DNA of 51,374 nt from an uncultured Bacteroidota bacterium (GTDB lineage: Bacteria; Bacteroidota; Bacteroidia; Bacteroidales; FEN-979), in contig CALMDO010000186.1 of the NCBI GenBank assembly GCA_937862805.1, forward strand, positions 1 to 51,374, given 5' to 3'. Below the pieces are notes generated by a model. It was not told where the DNA came from, did not search any database, and saw only the letters and a list, made by a program, of their open reading frames with translations. A program made the translations under genes and the position numbers. Below are positions 27,778-38,155 of the stretch, in pieces (position 1 is the first letter of the stretch; every line of letters starts with the position of its first letter).

Positions 27778-28752
27778 TTATTTTTTTCTCCCAACCATTC
27801 TTCGGGCGAGTGTTCTGAGTTGCTTTTTGCGATCATCCGGGATATTCAGCTCCTTAAAAAGGAATGATGCCCTGGAATGGTGCTGATTTATTTCCTTACG
27901 GGTGAACTCATCGATTCCAAGTTTGCGGTAAAGTTCGATCACCTGGCTGGTTTTTTCATCGGCCGGGATCCCGGGAGTAGTATAAAGACGCTTTAACCGG
28001 ATCAGGTCGTCGCCCCGTGCACTCTGAAAGGCTTTCAGGTACAGATAGGTCTTTTTGTTGGTCAGGATGTCCCCACCGATCGCTTTCCCGAACACCTTGG
28101 TATCACCGAAGGCATCCAGGTAATCATCCTGAAGTTGAAAAGCCAGTCCCAACTCAATCCCGAAATCGTATATTATATTGGCTTCCAATGGGTCAGCCCC
28201 TGCTATGACCGCTCCCAGTTTCAGACTGCAGGCGATGAGGACAGCTGTTTTGAGCCGGATCATCATCATGTATTGGTCGATAGAGACGTCAGGAAGGGTT
28301 TCAAAATCCATGTCGTATTGTTGTCCCTCGCACACTTTCCGGGCGGTGTCATTGAAGAGGAAAAGTACCTCCGGTAAAAGCGAAGCATCGGTTTTGGCAA
28401 CATATTCATAGGCCAGGACAAACATGGTATCTCCCGAAAGGATGGCGGTGTTGTCATTCCATTTGCAATGAACCGTAGCCATCCCCCTGCGGAGCAGCGC
28501 TTTGTCCATAATGTCGTCGTGCAGCAGGGTAAAATTGTGGAAGATTTCCAGTCCCATGGCAGGATAGACCGCTTTTTCAATGTCGCCGCCGAACAGGTCG
28601 CAGGAAAGCAATACCAGTAACGGACGGATTCTTTTTCCCCCTAAGTTGAGGGTATAACAGATGGGTTCGTAGAGTTTTCGGGGTTCCTGCTGAAAATGCG
28701 AATCAGCGAAGGCTGCCGCGATCCTTTCCTGTAATGTCTCAAGGGTCTGCAT
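27778..28752 (-). CDS. Polyprenyl (trans-isoprenyl) diphosphate synthase
   Basis: 324 aa. LGGKRIRPLLVLL, first Asp-rich motif LLHDDIMD, second Asp-rich motif FQLQDDYLD. Confidence 0.95.
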   Translation of the reverse strand: MQTLETLQERIAAAFADSHFQQEPRKLYEPICYTLNLGGKRIRPLLVLLSCDLFGGDIEKAVYPAMGLEIFHNFTLLHDDIMDKALLRRGMATVHCKWNDNTAILSGDTMFVLAYEYVAKTDASLLPEVLFLFNDTARKVCEGQQYDMDFETLPDVSIDQYMMMIRLKTAVLIACSLKLGAVIAGADPLEANIIYDFGIELGLAFQLQDDYLDAFGDTKVFGKAIGGDILTNKKTYLYLKAFQSARGDDLIRLKRLYTTPGIPADEKTSQVIELYRKLGIDEFTRKEINQHHSRASFLFKELNIPDDRKKQLRTLARRMVGRKK

Positions 28753-28768
28753 GAGGTCTTGTATGAAG

Positions 28769-29629
28769 TTAATCGGCCAGGTTCATCAGGTATTGACCAT
28801 AGCCGCTTTTCAGCAATGGTTGGGCGATCCGAGATAATTGTTCCCGGTCGATGAATTTCATCCTGAAGGCGATTTCTTCAATACACCCGATCTTCAGGCC
28901 CTGGCGGTTTTGCACCACCTCAACAAATTGCGCTGCCTGCAATAAAGATTCAAAAGTTCCGGTATCGAGCCAGGCAATCCCGCGGCTGAGCACACCCACT
29001 TTAAGCCTTCCGTGGTCGAGATAGTAACGGTTTACATCGGTGATCTCGTATTCGCCTCTGGCGCTGGGCTGAATGTTCCTGGCCACCTCAATCACCGAAT
29101 TATCGTAGAAATAGAGCCCCGGCACGGCAAAGTTCGATTTCGGATTTTTGGGTTTTTCCTCGATAGACAAGGCTTTAAACCGGTTATCGAACTCCACAAC
29201 ACCATACCGTTCAGGATCGTTGACGTGGTAAGCAAAAACCACACCCCCTTCAGGATCATTGTTTTCCTGCACAATCTGGGTCAATCCCGTTCCGTAAAAG
29301 ATGTTATCTCCCAGGACCAGCGCTACTTTTTCCTTCCCGATGAAATTAGCGCCGATCACGAAGGCCTGGGCCAGTCCATTGGGAATGGCCTGTTCTTCAT
29401 AGGAAAAGGAACATCCCAGTTCGTGACCGTCGCCGAGCAGCCGCCGGAAGTGGGGAAGATCCACCGGGGTTGAGATGATCAGTATCTCCCGGATGCCGGC
29501 CATCATCAGTACGGAGAGAGGATAGTAGATCATCGGTTTATCATAGATCGGCATAAGTTGTTTGCTCACTGCCAGGGTCAGCGGGTGCAAACGGGTGCCG
29601 GCGCCGCCGGCTAAAATGATACCTTTCAT
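28769..29629 (-). CDS. rfbA: Glucose-1-phosphate thymidylyltransferase (RmlA/RfbA family)
   Basis: 286 aa. [72 protein letters not shown]. Confidence 0.93.
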   Translation of the reverse strand: MKGIILAGGAGTRLHPLTLAVSKQLMPIYDKPMIYYPLSVLMMAGIREILIISTPVDLPHFRRLLGDGHELGCSFSYEEQAIPNGLAQAFVIGANFIGKEKVALVLGDNIFYGTGLTQIVQENNDPEGGVVFAYHVNDPERYGVVEFDNRFKALSIEEKPKNPKSNFAVPGLYFYDNSVIEVARNIQPSARGEYEITDVNRYYLDHGRLKVGVLSRGIAWLDTGTFESLLQAAQFVEVVQNRQGLKIGCIEEIAFRMKFIDREQLSRIAQPLLKSGYGQYLMNLAD

Positions 29630-29640
29630 GGAAGTGGTGT

Positions 29641-32040
29641 TTAATGTTGTTTTTTCTCGGTTTCTTCATCGAGGAGATCCTGATCTTCCGGCGATTCAGC
29701 GTAAATATCCACCAGCGGTTTCTCGAAAGCTTTGGTGGTACTCCATTTATCCAGGGTCAGCAACATCGATGGAAGGATGAACATGTTGAGCAGTCCGGCA
29801 ATCAACAGGGTAAACGAAATGAGAAAACCCAGGGCTTGCGTCCCACCAAAAGTCGATAAAACGAAGATACCAAAGCCAAAAAAGAGGACGGTGGAGGAGT
29901 AAATCATGCTGTAACCCGTCTCTTTCAGCGCTGAAAAGACCGATTCCGGGATATTATGCCCGGTATGTTTAAGCTGTAACCGGTAGCGCGAAAGGAATTG
30001 TATGGAATTATCGACCGATATCCCCAGCGCGATGCTGAAGATCAGGATCGTTGATGGTTTGATCGGTATTCCGGTGAAGCCCATCAGCGCTGCGGTCATA
30101 AGTTGCGGTATTAAATTGGGAATCAAAGATATGAGTATCATCCTCCAGGAGGCGAAAAGAAAAGCCAGCAAGATGGCAATGATGATCACCGCCAGGGCGA
30201 TACTCTCCCATAAGTTCCGGATCAGGAAATTGGTTTCTTTCAGGAAAACAACGCTGGTTCCTGTAATGGTAACATTGTATTTAGCCGGGTTAAAAATAGA
30301 ATCGATCTTGGGCTTCAGGCTTTTTTGTATGCTGTCGATCTTGTTGGTAGTGACATTGGCCATTTGCACGCTGACCCTTGTGACCTGGTAAGCAGAGTCG
30401 AGAAAATTATTCAGGATGGTTCTTTTCGAAGATTTAAAGGAGGGGATGTAATCGGCCATAAAGGTCAGCTCGTTGTTGTCGGGCAGGCTGAAATAGGAGG
30501 GATCACCGCCATAGAAAGATTGTTTAGCGGTCTTGATCACCTCTACCATCGAGAGCGCTTTGGAGAGTTCGGGGTAGGTTTTCAGGGAGTCCTGCAACCG
30601 GTCGATTCTTCGGAGGGTGGCCAGGTTCATGACCCCTTTTTTCTTTTTTGTATCTACCGTGATTTCGAGCGGCATGATGCCTTTAAAATGCTTTTCAAAA
30701 AACATCATGTCCTTGTATATAGGATCGCGGGTGGAGATATCATCGACGATGGTACCGCGTGTCTTGAGGCGGGAAGCACCGATCACGCCCACCACGATGC
30801 AGACGCCCATGATGAGATAGATGGGATTGCGATAGTGTCCTACCCAGTACACGGCTCTGTCTATCAATGATTTAGCGAGGCTTTCCTCAATATGCCGGGT
30901 GTACTTGCTCTTGGGTGGGGGAAGGTAACTAAAGAAAATCGGCACCATGGTGAGGGAAAGAAGGTAGATGAGCATGATGTTGATAGCGGCAATCAGTCCG
31001 AATTCGAAGAGGAGTTTGTTATTCGTGATGGTAAAGGCTGCAAATCCCGCTGCTGTAGCGGCGTTGGTCAGCAGGTTGGCCACTCCGATCCGGCGGATGA
31101 CCCGCGAAAGGGATTTGGCCTGGTTGTGGTGATGGCTGTATTCGTAATGGTATTTGTTAAGGATGAAGATGCAATTTTCCACGGCAATGACAATGACCAG
31201 CGGGGGTATGATCGAAGTGAGCATGGTGATCTTGTAGCCGAAAATCGCCATCATTCCCAGCGCCCAGACCACGCTGATCATCACGATCAACATCGGGAAA
31301 ATAACGGCTTTGGCAGAACGGAAAAAGAGGTATAGAAAGAAGGCAGATATCAATAAAGCCAGGACAACAAAAAGTTTGAGTTCATTCTCCAGTTTCTGAG
31401 CTATCAGGGTTCGGATATAGGGAAGACCGGAGTAATGTACTTCAATTCCCGTTCCGGTGGAAAAACGATCGACCACCGAAGTAATCTCATGGATCAACCT
31501 GACCCGCTCTTTCGACTGAACTGTTTTCTTATCAAGGGTCAGACCCATCAAATAAGCGGATGTTCCTTTGTTGTATATCAGTTCATTATAAAATGGTAGC
31601 GAATAAATCAGCGCTTTGATCGAGTCAACCTCCTGCCGGGTAACCGGCTTGCGGGGAGAGATGGGAACAAAGACAAACTTTTTCAGGGAGTCGTCCTTGA
31701 CCAGGTTGACCAGCCGTGTAACAGAGAGGATTTCCGAAACGCCCTTTATCTTTTTCAGGGAATCGGAAAGATCACAAAGCGCGTTAAAATGATTGAGGGT
31801 GAAGAGCTGGGTGTCCAAAAGCCCGATGAACATGATGGTGCCATCCTGGCCGAATTGCTTGACGAAATGTTTGTAAATCCTGTTGGTCGAATCTTTTTCC
31901 GGCAGGACGCTGGAGCTTTCGTACTGCATTCTAACCTTTGTCGCCATGTATCCCATGAAGCAGGTGAGCACAGCGATGACAACAAGAATAGTGATTCTGC
32001 GACGCAAAATCATCCTCACAATTGAATTCCACACAATCAA
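29641..32040 (-). CDS. RND superfamily / MMPL-type exporter
   Basis: 799 aa with two repeats of TM bundle plus periplasmic loop; typical RND/MMPL TM segments ([17 protein letters not shown]). Confidence 0.85.
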   Translation of the reverse strand: MIVWNSIVRMILRRRITILVVIAVLTCFMGYMATKVRMQYESSSVLPEKDSTNRIYKHFVKQFGQDGTIMFIGLLDTQLFTLNHFNALCDLSDSLKKIKGVSEILSVTRLVNLVKDDSLKKFVFVPISPRKPVTRQEVDSIKALIYSLPFYNELIYNKGTSAYLMGLTLDKKTVQSKERVRLIHEITSVVDRFSTGTGIEVHYSGLPYIRTLIAQKLENELKLFVVLALLISAFFLYLFFRSAKAVIFPMLIVMISVVWALGMMAIFGYKITMLTSIIPPLVIVIAVENCIFILNKYHYEYSHHHNQAKSLSRVIRRIGVANLLTNAATAAGFAAFTITNNKLLFEFGLIAAINIMLIYLLSLTMVPIFFSYLPPPKSKYTRHIEESLAKSLIDRAVYWVGHYRNPIYLIMGVCIVVGVIGASRLKTRGTIVDDISTRDPIYKDMMFFEKHFKGIMPLEITVDTKKKKGVMNLATLRRIDRLQDSLKTYPELSKALSMVEVIKTAKQSFYGGDPSYFSLPDNNELTFMADYIPSFKSSKRTILNNFLDSAYQVTRVSVQMANVTTNKIDSIQKSLKPKIDSIFNPAKYNVTITGTSVVFLKETNFLIRNLWESIALAVIIIAILLAFLFASWRMILISLIPNLIPQLMTAALMGFTGIPIKPSTILIFSIALGISVDNSIQFLSRYRLQLKHTGHNIPESVFSALKETGYSMIYSSTVLFFGFGIFVLSTFGGTQALGFLISFTLLIAGLLNMFILPSMLLTLDKWSTTKAFEKPLVDIYAESPEDQDLLDEETEKKQH

Positions 32041-32115
32041 TCAGTTTTGTGGACGAAATTAAGACTTTTTCGCCATTTCATCGCTTTGGAGTTCTACCAT
32101 TTCTCTATTTTCTTT

Positions 32116-32123
32116 AGCTTTGC
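32116..32123 (+). promoter_or_regulatory. Bacteroidetes -7 box TAGCTTTG upstream of phosphofructokinase
   Basis: Matches TAnnTTTG 22 bp upstream of ATG 32145; no well-spaced TTG -33 element seen. Confidence 0.4.
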
Positions 32124-32144
32124 TCCCTCAATTCAAACAAGATT

Positions 32145-33377
32145 ATGAGACTGGAAAACAAATTATTTCAAGGAAAAACTCTGGCTATTTTATCGGGAGG
32201 CGGGGATACACCGGCCATCAATTCGAGTATTGAATCGATTCGCAATCGTGCCTCGCTGCTTGGATTCAGGGTTTACGGAATTTTACAGGGATGGAAAGGT
32301 TTACTGGGAGACGGAGATATCGTCGATTTGACGAACCAGCCTTATGATGGTTATTATGGTGGCACTGCCCTTCGCTCCAGCAGGACCAATCCTTTTCCCT
32401 CAAAAAAGAACCGTGAAAGCCGTGTACCGCAAGTGTTGGGTAACCTTGAAAAATATAAGATCGATGTGTTGGTTACCATTGGTGGCGATGATACCAACGG
32501 AGCGGCCAAACGCCTGTTTGAAACCGAGGGGATCCCGGTGATCGGTTTCCCAAAAACGATTGATAATGACCTGAGAACGCGTACGATTCATTACTATGAC
32601 GGCAAAGAGATTGAAGCTGTACTGTGTCCCGGGTTTCCTTCAGCCGCCCGTTCGATGATGGAGATGACCGCCAGCCTCAAATCAACAGCCGAATCCCATT
32701 CCCGGATCATCGTCCTTGAAGTGATGGGCCGCGACGCAGGATGGCTTACCGGAACCCCCACCTTTGGCGGTGCAACCCTTGGCCTGGTTCCTGAATTTGA
32801 AATCACCAAAGAACGCAAAGAGGTCTTTTTTGAAACAGTCCGTGAAGCTTACATGCATTCCCGGAAAAAATGCCTCGTGATCCCGGTCTCCGAAGGGATT
32901 CGATGGTATGATGAAAAGACTGGTAAAGTGGATGTGGTCTATGCCAGCTCCGAGGTTGATGAGTACGGACATCCCCGTTTTGGCGGCGTGAGCGGAGTGA
33001 TTGCCTCGGAAATCAGCGCCAAACTGGGAATCGAAGCCCGAGCGCAGATCAGCGGCTATTATGCCCGTTCAGGCCACTGCCGCCATTACGACCGGAAACT
33101 TACCACCACCCTGGCCGATAAAGTGGTTGACCTGCTGCTGCGTGAAGAATATGGACAGATGCCGGTCATGAAAAAAATTGTCCCTCATGTGGAACTGGAA
33201 GAGTTCAACACTACTTCCATTGATATGGGATCGGTCGGGAACAAACCTTTATCTGAAGATTATTACGACATCAACCGGTTTTCCTTTACCCCGGCTTATG
33301 CTGACTTCCTTTCTAAAATACTGGAGAAACCCACTTTTGAAGAATTCCGGTACGATTTTCCGGTGGTCATTCCTTAA
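32145..33377 (+). CDS. 6-phosphofructokinase, PPi-type active-site signature
   Basis: 410 aa. GGGDTPAINSSIES, GGDDTNGAAKRL and PKTIDNDL motifs. Confidence 0.92.
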   Translation: MRLENKLFQGKTLAILSGGGDTPAINSSIESIRNRASLLGFRVYGILQGWKGLLGDGDIVDLTNQPYDGYYGGTALRSSRTNPFPSKKNRESRVPQVLGNLEKYKIDVLVTIGGDDTNGAAKRLFETEGIPVIGFPKTIDNDLRTRTIHYYDGKEIEAVLCPGFPSAARSMMEMTASLKSTAESHSRIIVLEVMGRDAGWLTGTPTFGGATLGLVPEFEITKERKEVFFETVREAYMHSRKKCLVIPVSEGIRWYDEKTGKVDVVYASSEVDEYGHPRFGGVSGVIASEISAKLGIEARAQISGYYARSGHCRHYDRKLTTTLADKVVDLLLREEYGQMPVMKKIVPHVELEEFNTTSIDMGSVGNKPLSEDYYDINRFSFTPAYADFLSKILEKPTFEEFRYDFPVVIP

Positions 33378-33394
33378 TGTTTCTTGCCATTACA

Positions 33395-34696
33395 TTACCC
33401 TAAAACGAGCTGAAGGGTAGAACGGCTTTTCTGTTCTAATAACACCTTCCTTGAACCAATCAGGTCATCCAGGCAGCGTGGATCGTAGTGTCTTACCGTG
33501 ATCAGTTCCACGTTATCATTGTACCTGATTTGATACTCCTCCCGAAATTGATCAAGAAGCAGCGGAATTTTATGCGGATCGTAATCAAAGCAAAAAGAAA
33601 AACTGATCGCTGAATTCTGCATCACATTGACTTTTACACCATTAGATGCCAGGATGCTGAAAATACGACTAAGGTTCTCTTCCATAATGAAGGAAAAATC
33701 CCTTGATGAAAGAGAAAGCAGCACCTGGTTTTGTTTCCTGATGTAAACGGGCACATCCAGCGACCAGGAACCGAGCTGTTGAATAGTAGTTCCCTCTCCA
33801 TCCGGATCAAAAAACGACTTGACCTTCAGGATAATGTTGCTGTTTTCAAGGGGTTTGATGGTTTTTGGATGGATCACGCTGGCCCCGTAATAGGCCAACT
33901 CTATGGCTTCACGGTAGGAGAGGGTCTTCAACCGGATGGCATCCGGGCGCCATTTTGGATCTGCATTCATCACCCCGGGAACATCCTTCCAGATAGTCAT
34001 TTCATGGATATTCAGCGAGTAAGCAAAAATTGCTGCCGTAAAATCGGACCCTTCACGTCCCAAAGTTGTGGTGTTCCCCAGAGGATCACTGCCAATAAAG
34101 CCCTGGGTAACCAATAAGGCAGAACCTTGTTCATCGGTCGGTGTCAATAAGGCCGGTACCTGGTCAGAGATTTTTTGTTTAGTCGCTTTCCAGTCGATCC
34201 TTGCATCCCGGTAAGTCGCATCGGTACGCACCAGGTTCCTGACATCAGTATGATTTACCGGGAACTTCTGGTCAGCAAGGTAATGGTAAACAATGGCAGA
34301 TGAAAAAAGCTCTCCGTAGCTGACGATCTGATCGTATTCAAAGTCGTAACCCTTACGGATTCCCGTGTAAAGGTGCCCTTTCCGGATGTACCCCCGGAGC
34401 TGATCGAAAAGTCCCCGGATCACTTCACCGACCGGGTGGCCCGGATCTTCAAACAATCCGGAAATAATCTCCCGATGATACTGCTCTGCCTTTTCAAAAG
34501 CGGCCAGAACCTGCAGCGGATCCTTAGCCATGTAAGCCTTTAACAACTCCTCCATGGCATTGGTGGTCTTCCCCATGGCCGAAACAACCACCACAATCCG
34601 GTTCCCTGAAAACTTCTTCAGGATATGGGCCAGATTTCTGACACCGGCTGCATCCCGGATCGAAGCCCCGCCGAACTTGAATACTTGGATATCCAT
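33395..34696 (-). CDS. Aspartate kinase
   Basis: 433 aa. N-terminal VFKFGGASIRDAAGVRNLA, TTLGREGSDFTAAIFAY, C-terminal ACT-like region. Confidence 0.93.
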   Translation of the reverse strand: MDIQVFKFGGASIRDAAGVRNLAHILKKFSGNRIVVVVSAMGKTTNAMEELLKAYMAKDPLQVLAAFEKAEQYHREIISGLFEDPGHPVGEVIRGLFDQLRGYIRKGHLYTGIRKGYDFEYDQIVSYGELFSSAIVYHYLADQKFPVNHTDVRNLVRTDATYRDARIDWKATKQKISDQVPALLTPTDEQGSALLVTQGFIGSDPLGNTTTLGREGSDFTAAIFAYSLNIHEMTIWKDVPGVMNADPKWRPDAIRLKTLSYREAIELAYYGASVIHPKTIKPLENSNIILKVKSFFDPDGEGTTIQQLGSWSLDVPVYIRKQNQVLLSLSSRDFSFIMEENLSRIFSILASNGVKVNVMQNSAISFSFCFDYDPHKIPLLLDQFREEYQIRYNDNVELITVRHYDPRCLDDLIGSRKVLLEQKSRSTLQLVLG

Positions 34697-34728
34697 GATG
34701 CAAATGTAAGAATTAGTAAGGAAAATCG

Positions 34729-34736
34729 TACTTTTG
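34729..34736 (+). promoter_or_regulatory. Bacteroidetes -7 box TACTTTTG upstream of mfd
   Basis: TAnnTTTG match; it overlaps the TTG start used in the ORF track. Confidence 0.45.
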
Positions 34737-34781
34737 CCCGCTGGAAAGTCCTGCCAACAGGGCAGGATTTGGAGTGGTGAG

Positions 34782-37700
34782 GTGAATCAGAACGACCTTC
34801 TTACCGTTTATCAGGAACATCCCGGTGTCAGAGCCATTACGGAACTGATCCGTGAAAATCCTGCTACCCGCCAGCGTTTCAGGCTGAAAGGGCTGGTTGG
34901 CTCAGCCCGTACCCTGGTCGCCTGCGGCCTTTTTCTAAAAATTCCGAGGGTTCATCTTTTCGTGCTTTCCGATCGGGAAACAGCCGCCTATTTTTACAAC
35001 GATCTCGAACAGATCAATGGCGAAAAGGAGTTCCCTTTAAGTGAAAAAAGGGTACTCTTCTTTCCTTCCTCAGTAAAACATCGTTTTCAGGGAGGAGTGA
35101 ACGATAATCAGGGTCTGCTGTCCCGGACTGAAGTCCTCAACCGGTTGAATGGAAAAACCAGGAAGATGTTGATTGTAACCTACCCCGAAGCCTTAGCTGA
35201 AAAGGTAGCCGGCAAAAAGTATCTTGAAAAAAACACACTAAAACTTTCTGTCGGGGAGCAGGTGAACATGGATTTCATTCTTGATTTGCTGGTTGAATAC
35301 GAGTTTGAAAGGGCTGACTTTGTCGCTGAACCGGGTCAATTCTCTCTCCGCGGAGGATTGATCGACATTTTCTCATTCAGCAACGACTATCCTTACCGGA
35401 TCGAATTCGACGGCGATCAGGTTTATTCCATCCGGTCATTTGATCCCTCTACCCAGTTGTCGATCGGCAAATTGCCCGGGATCAGCATCATTCCGGATAC
35501 CCGCGTAAAAGAAGGGAAAATCACCCATCCGGAATCTCTTTTCTCTTTTCTTCCCGACAGCGCCGTGGTCTGGTCGGAAGACGTTGCCCTGATTGCAGAT
35601 ACCATGGACAAACTTCCGGCTTCGGAACTGTTGCTGAACGGCGAAGGATGGTTGCGGTCACTCCTGGAGTTTTCATCGCTCGAATTCGGCCATCAGTTCT
35701 ACTTTAAGAACGCCACAACCATCGGTTTCAACACGACCCCGCAGCCCTCGTTTAACAAAAATTTTGATCTGCTGCTGGCCGACCTCAGGCAAAATACTGC
35801 CAAAGGGTTCAGAAACCTTTTGCTGGCCGACAATCCCAAACAAATCCAGCGACTAAACACGATTTTTGAAGAGATCCGGGCCCGATCGGGAGAAACCACC
35901 GATCAGCCATTGCTTCTTTCAACCATAGACTTTTCACTCCATGAGGGTTTTGTTGATGAAGAGCTCAGGTTGGCCTGTTATACAGACCATCAGATTTTCG
36001 AAAGATACCATAAGTTCCACCTCCGCGATGGGTATGCGACCAAAGAGGCCATCACCCTGAAAGAACTTTATGATCTGAAACCCGGTGATTTTGTGACCCA
36101 TATCGACCACGGGGTGGGACGGTTTGACGGACTGGAGAAAATCATCAACAATGGCCGGGAGCAGGAGGCCATCCGTTTGATCTATAAAAATGATGACCTC
36201 CTATACGTCAGCATTCATTCCCTTCACCGCATTACAAAATACACCGGCAAGGAGGGTACCGCTCCCTCTCTCAACCGGCTTGGATCAGATGCCTGGAATA
36301 AACTCAAGAACAAAACAAAGAGCCGGGTCAAAGACATTGCCAAAGATCTGATCCGGTTGTATGCCGAACGCCGCGCTTCCAAGGGGCTCGCCTGTTCGCC
36401 CGATACTTACCTTCAGGCTGAACTGGAAGCGTCGTTTATTTACGAAGACACCCCCGATCAGATCAAAGCCACCCAGGATATCAAACGGGATCTCGAAGCT
36501 TCCTACCCGATGGACCGCCTCATTTGCGGCGATGTCGGCTTTGGAAAAACAGAGATCGCCATCAGAGCCGCTTTTAAAGTCGTGGCTGAGAGCAAGCAGG
36601 TAGCCGTCTTGGTTCCGACCACCATCCTGGCTTTACAGCATTACAAGACTTTTTCCGAGCGGCTTAAAGGACTTCCCTGTAAAGTAGATTACATCAGCCG
36701 GTTTCGTTCACCTAAAGCACAAAAGGCATTGCTGAAGGAGATAGAGGAGGGAAAAACCGACCTTCTCATCGGGACCCACCGGATACTCGGTAAAGACATC
36801 GTGTTCAAGGACCTTGGATTGCTGATCATCGATGAGGAACAGAAGTTCGGCGTCAGCGCAAAGGAAAAGATCAAACAGTTGAAAGTCAACGTGGATACCC
36901 TTACCCTGACCGCTACGCCGATACCCCGTACCCTTCAGTTTTCACTCATGGGGGCCAGGGATTTGTCGATCATCAATACTCCGCCGCCCAACCGTTACCC
37001 GGTGCAGACCGAAATTCATCCCTTTGGCGAAGAGGTGATCCGGGAAGCCATCCTGTTCGAGATCAACCGGGGAGGACAGGTGTTTTTTGTTACCACCCGT
37101 GTTCAGAACATCATGGAAGTAGCCGGAATGATCCGGAGAATGGTTCCGCGTGCCAGGGTGGCCATTGCTCATGGACAACTCGAAGGGCACATCCTGGAGA
37201 AGGTGATGGTCGATTTCATCGAAGGTGATTATGATGTGCTGGTAGCCACTACCATCATTGAATCGGGGCTTGACATCTCCAATGTCAATACCATGATCAT
37301 CAATGACGCACATCATTATGGGTTAAGCGACCTGCACCAGCTCAGGGGAAGGGTTGGGAGATCCAATAAAAGGGCTTTTTGTTATCTGTTGGCGCCGCCT
37401 TTGTCGACCCTCACCGACGAAGCCAGGAAACGGTTAAGGGCCATTGAGGAGTTTGCCGGGTTGGGGAGTGGCTTTAATATTGCCATGCGCGATCTGGATA
37501 TTCGCGGTGCAGGAAACATCCTGGGCGCTGAACAAAGCGGGTTCATATCGGAAATTGGTTATGAAATGTACCAGAAAATTCTCGATGAAGCATTGACAGA
37601 GTTGAAGGAAAACGATTTCCGCGATATTTTCCCAACTGAGAAAGAAGAGCGTTACGTGGCGGATTGCGTTATCGAAACCGACCTGGAATTGCTCTTACCC

Positions 37701-38105
37701 GATCATTACATCACCAATTTTACCGAACGGCTCAACCTTTACAAAGAGCTCGATTCGATTGAAACGGAAAACGGGTTGATCGAATTCCGCGAACGATTGA
37801 CCGACCGATTTGGTCCTGTTCCGGAACAAACTTCTTCCCTGATCGAAACCATCCGTCTGCGTTGGATGGCGCGAAAACTGGGATTTGAGAAGATCGTCCT
37901 GAGAAAATCAAGGCTGATCGCATACTTCATCAGTAAACCTGAGTCTGGTTATTTCCAATCACCACAATTTGGGACCATTTTAGAATTCATCAAAGTGAAT
38001 CCGAACGATTGTAAGCTGAAAGAGGAGAATGAAAAGTTGTTTCTGGTTTTCCGGAATGTTACCACTATTGAACAGGCCATTGAACAATTGTCGCGGATAG
38101 AATAA
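34782..38105 (+). CDS. mfd: Transcription-repair coupling factor
   Basis: ORF track 34734..38105. ICGDVGFGKTEIAIRAAFK, DEEQKFGV, TLTATPIPRTLQFSLMG, QLRGRVGRSNKRAFCYL. The in-frame GTG at 34782 (VNQNDLLTVYQ) is the more likely start. Confidence 0.95.
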   Translation: MNQNDLLTVYQEHPGVRAITELIRENPATRQRFRLKGLVGSARTLVACGLFLKIPRVHLFVLSDRETAAYFYNDLEQINGEKEFPLSEKRVLFFPSSVKHRFQGGVNDNQGLLSRTEVLNRLNGKTRKMLIVTYPEALAEKVAGKKYLEKNTLKLSVGEQVNMDFILDLLVEYEFERADFVAEPGQFSLRGGLIDIFSFSNDYPYRIEFDGDQVYSIRSFDPSTQLSIGKLPGISIIPDTRVKEGKITHPESLFSFLPDSAVVWSEDVALIADTMDKLPASELLLNGEGWLRSLLEFSSLEFGHQFYFKNATTIGFNTTPQPSFNKNFDLLLADLRQNTAKGFRNLLLADNPKQIQRLNTIFEEIRARSGETTDQPLLLSTIDFSLHEGFVDEELRLACYTDHQIFERYHKFHLRDGYATKEAITLKELYDLKPGDFVTHIDHGVGRFDGLEKIINNGREQEAIRLIYKNDDLLYVSIHSLHRITKYTGKEGTAPSLNRLGSDAWNKLKNKTKSRVKDIAKDLIRLYAERRASKGLACSPDTYLQAELEASFIYEDTPDQIKATQDIKRDLEASYPMDRLICGDVGFGKTEIAIRAAFKVVAESKQVAVLVPTTILALQHYKTFSERLKGLPCKVDYISRFRSPKAQKALLKEIEEGKTDLLIGTHRILGKDIVFKDLGLLIIDEEQKFGVSAKEKIKQLKVNVDTLTLTATPIPRTLQFSLMGARDLSIINTPPPNRYPVQTEIHPFGEEVIREAILFEINRGGQVFFVTTRVQNIMEVAGMIRRMVPRARVAIAHGQLEGHILEKVMVDFIEGDYDVLVATTIIESGLDISNVNTMIINDAHHYGLSDLHQLRGRVGRSNKRAFCYLLAPPLSTLTDEARKRLRAIEEFAGLGSGFNIAMRDLDIRGAGNILGAEQSGFISEIGYEMYQKILDEALTELKENDFRDIFPTEKEERYVADCVIETDLELLLPDHYITNFTERLNLYKELDSIETENGLIEFRERLTDRFGPVPEQTSSLIETIRLRWMARKLGFEKIVLRKSRLIAYFISKPESGYFQSPQFGTILEFIKVNPNDCKLKEENEKLFLVFRNVTTIEQAIEQLSRIE

Positions 38106-38155
38106 AAAAGGGCAGCCTTTTGAGCCACCCTCTTTGTTGATGTTTTCTGATCTTT

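Noticed and set aside
38105-38150. Possible terminator after mfd (AAAGGGCAGCC...GCCACCCTCTTT)
   Set aside because: The stem has several mismatches and no clean T-run, so support is too weak for a feature call.
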